This document shows, one piece after another, positions 10,401-19,400 of a DNA stretch of 21,943 bases (position 1 is the first letter of the stretch; every line of letters begins with the position of its first letter). The notes below the pieces were generated by a model, which was not told the origin of the DNA, made no database searches, and worked only from the letters and a program-made list of their open reading frames with translations. The translations under genes and the position numbers were made by a program. Source of the stretch: Choristocarpus tenellus KU-1152 (taxonomy: Eukaryota > Phaeophyceae); NCBI GenBank assembly GCA_964200185.2, contig CAXNAD020000315.1, forward strand, positions 1 through 21,943, given 5' to 3'.

Positions 10401-13400
10401 CTATACAAAAAAAACTCATGTTTTACCTTTCCCCAACACCAACCATAAATGTTGTGACCAAGAAATAACAGAGCCATTTGCACAGGACTTACAAAGGCTA
10501 ACACTGTAATCACTCACCAGCTGTGAACGTCTGAAACACCCCAAAATGTCACCCCAGAAAAGGAAGGTTCAGCAAATGCCGCTGTAAGGATATCTCGGTA
10601 GATCTCACGCTGGGCTTGAAAAGCATCAATCGTGTGAGGAAGCTGTCCACACCACAAAAGAGCAATTGGGGAGGGTTTCAATCCACTGCTTAGAATCAGA
10701 GAGAGCATCAGAGTAGCACAGATTCCCCTCAAAATAAGATGGGAACTACCTAAGAATCGTGATTCAGATTGGTGTTTGACAGTGAAATAAGAAGGACGAT
10801 CTTTTTTGGACAAGCTGCAGATAAAATCCCCCACGTCACCCCATTTAAGCTGATTAAAGAGTGCAGGGCCGGAAGGTTAGTATGAAGGTATGATTGACAT
10901 TGGCAATGATGACATAAGGTGCACTTGGAATGCCGTCAATATATTTCACACAGAGTTCCGTACCATCAACCTAGTCACCCCATTCCTTAACATACTGTAT
11001 CTACTAAGTCATAACAGAGACAGCAAGACAAGTATACCGAGATGGTCTCTACAAAGCAAAAGCACGCACCGAAATACCCTGAAGCAACTATAGTATGACT
11101 TTCACTATCAAACAATACTAAATAATGCACTCTGCAGTCCATAGTGTACATTAAGTGCAGCAGTGCTGGTCCTCATATTATTGTTGAAACTCAAGCTCAG
11201 CCCCGAGAACATAGAACGTTTTCCATTGTCCTGAAATGTGTTACTCCAACAACCACAAACAAGAGGCATATGTACATGTTTTCTGGTCAGGAAGACGGTG
11301 CAGATGATGCCATTTTTGTAGGTCAAGGGATAGAAATAAATTCAATCCTGCGACACAGGTCCCACATCTTGTCGATCAAGAACACAATGCCGTCTTGTTT
11401 TAAACTGAACCACCCGCATATCAAAATAAGATGCTTAGTAATAAATACATAAATCTACATATTTTTTAATCAGGTGAAGCAGTTCAAACATGCCCTTTGC
11501 GTCAAAAATGGCACAAAAATGAAAGAAGGAAAATACACCCGCTTTGCAATTCTAAGGGATACCGTACTCTCTGGCAAAATGGAAGAAAGTGAAGAAAGTA
11601 ATGGAACCTTGTCCTTGTAATGTGATGATGCTCTGTATAGATCCTTGCTCCTTGAGCAGGGACAAACAGGGGATGCTCTAACGGAGTAGAGTTTATTCCT
11701 GGACAAGGGACAAACAATGATGCTCTGAGGAGAGCTTTATCGTCTGAGAAAGGACCAGATGATTCACTGAGAAGAGGCTTGGTCCTTGAGCAAGGACGGG
11801 AAAAGTATTTTTGAATACGACCATGTGACAGTATACTATCCAGCTTAGGTACAGTGAATACCAGAGAAACATGAGTGAGAATCAAGGGGGGAACCTCTGT
11901 GTCACATCCCCCTTGTCTTTCTCCTGAGTCAGTGCCTAGTTGGGACCAAAACTGTGTGTACAATTATGAACTATTTGGCGTATATCAGCCTTAAGTTTAT
12001 GTGTGAACAGTTTACAGGTGAGTGAATCGTCCTATTGCACCTGTCTTGACTGAAAAGTACAATCTGATCTACACCTGCAGTCAATGCATCAGGTATGGTC
12101 AGGTGTCAACTATATATAGTAAAGGGGAACATAAACTCCAATACTCCTGTCCAATCATACCTCAATATCTGTCCTACACACATTGTGGCTCTGTCAGATA
12201 CAAATGTTGGATGTGGGACACATGTAGGTCCTACCAACAAGTATACAGTGTGATGATCAATGTTTCTACACCCAACCCCGATTCATAGACTAGGCTAACC
12301 AGAGTACCTATCATTAGATGAAACTGAATTCATATTGAATAACAGTGGAGATACAATGTGTAAATTTTAACCCTGCCCAGGTGTTTTGAAACCTCTCCCC
12401 CACAAAGCTCCACATACTCAACCACTGACTTACCAGGAGGGGGGGGGGGAGACTCGAAAATCAAACAAGAGACAAAACAATCAACTGTTGAAATACTTAC
12501 AACAAAAATTCACACTTACATCAGTCTGAGGGATCCCAGACCCATGGTTGAAAGGTGGTCAAAAGAAGGCAATACACACTGTTTGAGAAATGCAAGTACT
12601 ACAAAAGAATTAAAGACAAGCAGCAAGTATCTTTTCTACAGTAACACAATTTACATGCATGTACAGTAACATTTTGGGGGGGGACTTTGCATGGCTGATT
12701 CCTTCTCTTAATTTTGATTTGACATCAGGGAACAAGTATACCTTATGCGAGTAAGTCAATAAAAATAAAAATAGCTCAATTTCGTTGATATTCACTATAG
12801 ACTTATATGTAAAGAATTTCAAAAAAAAAAAGTGTCCTTTATTGTTTGGAATTTTTCCATATATAGCTTTATAATTGTTGTTGTACAAGAAAATAAGAAA
12901 ACCAAACTATTGATCAACTATTCAGATATGAAAAACCATTTACACCCATGTGAGGTACTTGTTCAAGGGTGTCAAATAAAATACCAACACAAATTAGCCA
13001 CTTGTGCCCTGATAAAAATGCCACTGCTTGCATGCACTTGAGGGATTTTCGACATCAATTTTGTTGCAATAGGAAATGGGCTGAAAGAAGAAAGATAAAC
13101 AAAGGAGAGAGGAGTAAGAACCCAGCGTATCCACCAGGGTAACAAAGCCAAACCAGATCTAATACACTAATACCCAGAAAAAAGTAAGTCATGCAAGGTC
13201 CAGCTGAGCTAAACACAAACACACACACACACACACGCACGCACGCACACGCACACACATACTCATCCCATATCACACAAAGGAAACAAGGGAAAGAAAA
13301 AGGAGGGATGAAAGTATAACAAACACAAAAAAGAGAAAAACACTCAGAGAGCAACATTCAGCAGACAGTTGTGGTGGTGGTGGTGGTTACAACTTGTTGG

Positions 13401-16400
13401 GCTACCTTACCTACTGCTTTTTCCATTATGAAAATCAGCAATCAAAGACTACCTCGAAAGTCAATCGACCATGACTCATTGTGCCGCCAGCAACACACCC
13501 ATACAACCCCTGTTGGTTCGTTGCACTTTCCACTCCATCCATCAACCTCAACCCCAAACTTCGCAAGGTGGTCTTGCAGACATATCTACCAGTTCTTCTC
13601 CTGTCCACATGCCTCTTGTTATCCATCTTCTGCGAGCTCCCCAAACATTTAACACCTCAGGAAGTCATTCATCCGCTATGCGTGCAACTGACCCTGCCAA
13701 AAGGAGTCTCCGTTTTTCGAACAGTTGCCTTCATACTCTCACACCCAGTCTTCGCGGGGGCATCTCTGGAGGGCGGCAGTGCATGAACAGTGTGTCCCCT
13801 TTTTCCAAACCCGATGCAATGTGGAAGAAGTTTGTGCTGATGGGAGCGAAGCTTCATCTAACAGACCCAACAAAGCACTCATGTCACACTGACGTGTAAC
13901 AAAACCTCCACTACTTCAGCCTTGACAATTCACTCCTTAAACTCAAGTGATACATCTGAGGTCCTCTAACAAAGCACTTGGCATAAACAACACCAAGCAC
14001 TTTGGATCCTTCAGCTTATCTCGGCAATGATAGCAGCTTCATCTCTGAAGGTGCCTCCAGGGAAAATAAAACTGCCGTTCCTCTTATAGTTCTGGCCCAA
14101 TGCCGGGATCTGCATGCTGTGTATTTATTGGGAGGCTGAAGGTATATGGTCTCCGTCTTCAGCACTGACACAGTTAGCCCAAATGACCTGGCCATGTTCA
14201 CAATCACTGCCATCACTCTCGCCAAGCCTCCTTGGGTTTTAGACAAAATACTCACATCATCAGCATATAGCATACCCCACAGGAGCAGCTCAAGAGTTGT
14301 TCCACTCCCTGTTGCTCCTCCTCAAACGATATGGCTGTTTGCGGGTGCCCTCTTCATGACAACAAGATCCTTGGAGATGGTTGGGTCAGAGGTGACTTTC
14401 TCCACTTTGACACTTAGCAGTGCAGTGAAAAAGAGGTTGAAAAGGATGGAAGCGTGAACACACGCTTGTCGAAGGCCCTATCCAATCTCGAACCAGTCTG
14501 CACGCTCTCCATTGTGTTGCCCCATAAACATACACTTCGAAGGATGCTGTACTACATTTTGCAATCTCACATACAAAACACAAGCACACAAACACAAAAG
14601 AGCATACTGCATTTCAAAGTAGAGATCCTTGTGGTCGCGGCAACAAAAGAGAAAAAGACCTCAACAAACACACACACGCACACATTAACATATATATATG
14701 CATAGATTCCTACACATCTCAATGGACTACCGCAAGAAGCCAGGCGGCACAGACCTCACCAACCTTGCGGACACGGACATCCATCTCACTGATGTTCACC
14801 TCCAGGCCCATCTCTCCCAGTCTGCGTATGTTACGGCGTATGGAGTGGGGAGTGGGAGTCCTCCTGAAACCCTTACCGCAGCTGTCCAAATGTGCCTGTA
14901 GTCCAACACCATGGACAGGAACCCCACGATCCTTCATGCCTTGAACATAATTCGCAGCACAGCAATCAAAGTGGAGAGTTTGATTTTATTCATCGCAAGA
15001 TACTTCAAGGTAGAAGAAAGGAGCCACTGGAGGTGTCAAATGTCATACAACAACTCGTCAGTCACCAATTACTCACCCAACAAAATCACGACTTATAATC
15101 TTGCTGAGAATGATTTATAGAAACACAAAAGGGAACAGTCAGTTACACTTGAACCCCTTTAAAAAACACCGTAGACAACAAGCTAAATGATGTTGGCGAG
15201 TCTGAACTAAGTACCAAGCATGAACACAAGCATACCAATACTCACATCTCAAAAACAGAGCACCTTCCATCTGCAGGGCATCTACAACAATGCAAAGACA
15301 AAGACACACACAATGGCACAACTTCTTAGGCACTGTACCTCGCAGCAGTTTCACCATGGCATCTGCCTTATCCGAACGACCATCAGGAAGTCCAGCACCT
15401 TCTACTTTATCGTCATTGTAGAACAGCTTCACATTGGGGTCCACCTTCACAGGAAGGGGGCAAACAAATGAGAAGTGTGAATGTGACGGACGTTTAAAGA
15501 GTTTGAATCCATGAGTAGTGGTGTGCGTGCCTATCCATCACTGAACTTCTGGTAGTATGAGTAGAATCTTGGGAGAGCCAGTTTGGTTGGGCATTGTGCC
15601 CAGGGACTCATTTGTGAAAGTCGGTTCCCTCCAACTAACCAAATTGTAAAACAAAAGTGAATTAAGAATAAAAAAGATGGATTTTGTGGCTCCCACTACA
15701 GATCAAGTGTGTACTCCTTGTTCAAATTACCACAAATTCTAAACTAGAGTATATGCTACATAACTGAATAACAACGTGTACATTGATTTTGAAGCATTTT
15801 CTAACCCCAACCCTAATCCTATCCTAATCTAAAGTCCCAACCACAGAGTAGTAGTAATTCAAACACATGCTGTCAACCCTACCATCCAATGTTAATACTC
15901 CACCACTGAACGAGTGGGTCACACATCTCCTTCCATAGGAATACATGTAGTTGCACAAGGTAAATAGGTGCCAGGCAATGAAGAACCCAAAAGCGGGGAG
16001 GGATACTGCAAGGTGGTGGAGTGCCACAAGTAAGGGTAGGAACATCAAAACCTGATCCAGAAAAGACTAGACCAAAGGTGAAAACCAACACCAAGACCAG
16101 TAGTAATCATTGTACAAAGAACTGAAACATGTCAAGAGAGTTATTGATAGTCTCAACTCAAAGCATCACCACTGGGGCAGTCATAATCATTTCACAATTC
16201 AAAAGGGACATGCTGTTCTTGTTATAATCATTGGTAAACAAGCAATCTACCTGGTGGGCTACTCTAAAGCAGTCATCGATGTAGCTTGGACCCAGCTTGC
16301 GCAGAAACACATTATCAGCAAGGTTTCCACTGCAGTCCTGTTCTTGTGAGATAAGACAAGGGTATAATGAGCCATGGAAAGGGGAGAGCAGGGTGATAAA

Positions 16401-19400
16401 CAGGGAGATGGCAAAGACTTGATAAGAAACATAAAACACTTGCTTAATTCCAAGTTGCCAGATTTGGATACACCACCGTGCCACCAGGGGAGTCACTCAT
16501 GTAACATACTACCCCAGCAGACAATACTATATGTCTATATATGACAAATCAGAGGTTGTGGGTTTGAATCCCAGCTGGATCGCTCTCCTGACTCCCTACA
16601 GTGGGAGGGAAAATAATGAATGAGAGGGGGGATTCAGGAAACGGGCTCAATGGAAAACATGAAGATTGAGGTGACTGTATGCGAATTGTGCGGACTAGGA
16701 GGGGGTGGTAACCAGCAGATTAAGCCAGGTCGCACCTAGGCCTCTGATATTTTCAAATATTGAGACACTACAGAACTACCAGGGCAGTAAGTCGAGGGAC
16801 TTCTGCCCCAATGATATCTCAGTGCTTAACACAAGTAGGTTCGCAGACAATAGTATATTCACTCCAACACTACCACCACATGGCACTAATGATGGTGGAG
16901 ATTCAGTCAATCTCAGCATATGTTTGAGAATTCCAATTATCCAGCACCCCTCGCCCCATGAACACTTGCATGATTCAGCGCCTCGTTGACAACATCCCAA
17001 GAGACACAGCGTCCATAGAAGTGACCAACAGTTGTCCTGATGTGCCTTCAACCAATCAGGGTAGAGCAGGACAGGGAGGAGCGGATGGGTTGGGGATTTC
17101 TTTCAGCTTGTTGACAAAGCAGGCCAATGGCAGAGAAGTCATGCATACAATGTCTCCATTTTTACAAAATGTCTGCATATAATACTAAGGACTTGACTGA
17201 CTCTTCAACACCCTTAAGGAAAACAAAATGCATATCAGAAGGGAGGGGACAGTGTGCCAAATCCATACAGCACTGAAATACCGGTGTTCTGCTGGGGCAG
17301 ACAGAAGTGTAACTGTCTACCCTGACGGAACAGTGTTGACTCAGAATTTGACAAAATCAGAGGCTGTCAGCATCATATTTAAGTGGGCAATCACCGCACT
17401 GATCGAACAATCTCTACCCGAGCGGTCGTGTCAATCTTTGTTTTTATCCTTGCACCTATTCCGAACTTCACTCTAGTTCTATCCTCCAGCCGTAGGGAGA
17501 CAGTAAAGCAGCCAAGCCAAGATTCCATTCCACAACCTTGGACTTTGACAAGTATTGAAGCACCACAAATTTATCCGTCCCCGTGGAATAGTGACATCTC
17601 AATATTTTCCAAAAAAAAAAAAAATGAGATGAGAGCTCAGGGAGAGTACACAGTTCGTGAGGAGATGACCCACGGAATATGCTGAATAGGATACGGCATT
17701 GGTGTAAATTTATAATAAGGCACAAAGTGCCCTCCTTGAATGAAGGTATTCATCTCCTTTTCCCAAACCCTGGCTGCTTTAGGAGAGCATTCAGGTGAAT
17801 CCTCCAAGTACACCATCACATTACTACAACATGGGGGATCTTCTTCTCCCTTTCCATACAGGAAGTGGTCCTAGCTACTCACACGGATAATATCCAAAAT
17901 GATATCCTCACTGTCCAAACCTCCAAAACTACTAGCCTAGGCCACTAATTATTGGTAAAACCTAAAGATTCCCACACTCAGGCCCCTAGCTTGTAAGAAA
18001 GATATATTTTGGCACCAAGATGTCTAAACCATCAAGTCTCAAGGATCCTAAACGAAAAATATGGCCCTTACTCCTTTGCACTGTTGTTTTGTGCAGATTA
18101 GAGAATTCGAGTCCACTGCATCTATCTCAAAAACAGTTCAGGGTTGAAACATTCAACACTGAACCCCAGGATGCAGGCATATGATTAAGGTATCACCAAA
18201 GAGATGACCTAGATTCTTGGAGCTATTCAAGTCATCAAGCAATCTATTGGTGCATAACCAAATCCACATGAGGGGACCTGCTCTGGACGTAATGGCTGAC
18301 AAGTCGGTCCACATTAAAATGTAACCAAGCTCTCAACAATTAAACGCTAACATTATGGTGGCAAAGAAGGAGACCCCTTCACCAACAAGATATGAACCAA
18401 GTCTCTGGTCACGAAAGCCTAGACTCCCTGCTGCAACACACCAACAAAAGAAATCCCATTTCATCGACATAATGGTACCACCTCCCATGAGTCAAAACTG
18501 GAAGTAAGATAAAGGAGATTGAGACTAAGAATCAATCCTTCTTGCTTTGTGGTGGACTGAGTGTGTAGCCCCCTAACAATCAGACAGACACATTCGTCCT
18601 TACTTGCCTCTTGACAAACGCGTGACAACAGCCTCCCTTGGTCCACTCCCAGACACTCAATCTTTCATGAAACTCGAACATAGCAAATGCTTGCACAGAA
18701 TTGCACATCTAGTGTACATATGCACATAGTCACAGGCACGAGGAAGGAAGCATCTCCACAGGATTCTATCACATCCGAATGTCTCTCAACTCGTTTCCTC
18801 AAGATTCCGGCCTACATTTCTAACGTCACCTGTAGAGCGCTTCTCTAAGGCGACACGTTCCAAGGGACTCAAGCCATTTAGGAGATGCAACATCCCAGCA
18901 CAATGCGTGACCTTTCACTGCCATATTACGGTCACGGGCCCAGTCGACCAACTTGTCCGCCTGTGTGAAGTCATAAACACCCTACCAGGAGTTTGACAAA
19001 GCGGAGGTAGTATTATCCATCGTGAGTTGCGACAAGTGTAATAGCAAAGGGCCTTGGGCTTAAACTTGGCGACTACATCAATATTTGAACCCAAAGTCCT
19101 TAAGTGGGGCGCTCAACCAGTACTCTAAGGGAGTTAACGGTGGGATTCAAGGACGGAAAGATGCTGATGGGTCGAGCAAGGTGGTGCCAGCGAATGCAGC
19201 ATAGAACATTTCTACGGGACCAACAGGCGAATTACTAACTCACCTCCCGTCCTCCGACAAGTAATGGCTCCCACTTGTGGTTGTACTCCAACACCACGCT
19301 GTTGAACTCTGTGTTGATCGAAAGGGCCGTTGTTCAGGGATTATGGTTTACGCCGAGAGAGTATAGTTCCATTGTCACAAGCTCTTTTCACGAATCATCT

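Larger units (their letters stand above)
10643..14763 (-). other. GH10 intron 7 with LINE remnant
   Basis: The largest intron, 4121 nt, GT-AG, phase 0. It contains the non-LTR reverse-transcriptase remnant, the CA/CG and GGT simple repeats, an 11-G run (12439-12449) and the degenerate tandem repeat at about 11640-11810. The rest, about 10643-11640 and 11810-13210, shows nothing I can identify. Confidence 0.8.

Noticed and set aside
11502-11963. Longest open frame of the window (153 codons, minus strand).
   Set aside because: It overlaps the degenerate tandem repeat within GH10 intron 7, shows no known domain, and its apparent internal repeats follow from the DNA repeat.
13471-13899. Open frames of 142 and 101 codons on the plus strand.
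   Set aside because: They are antisense to recognisable LINE sequence on the minus strand and have no similarity of their own.
17228-17476. Plus-strand frame with GADRSVTVYPDGTVLTQ, which looks protein-like.
   Set aside because: It lies inside GH10 intron 3 on the opposite strand, without matching splice sites or a recognised family.
17720-17833. Minus-strand reading NVMVYLEDSPECSPKAARV, then WEKEMN, which resembles the linker between a carbohydrate-binding module and a GH10 domain.
   Set aside because: It lies in intron 3, between exons 3 and 4, which join perfectly in phase and sequence (ALYR-HIRTTVG). No usable donor follows it, and the real barrel start is at 19504-19810.
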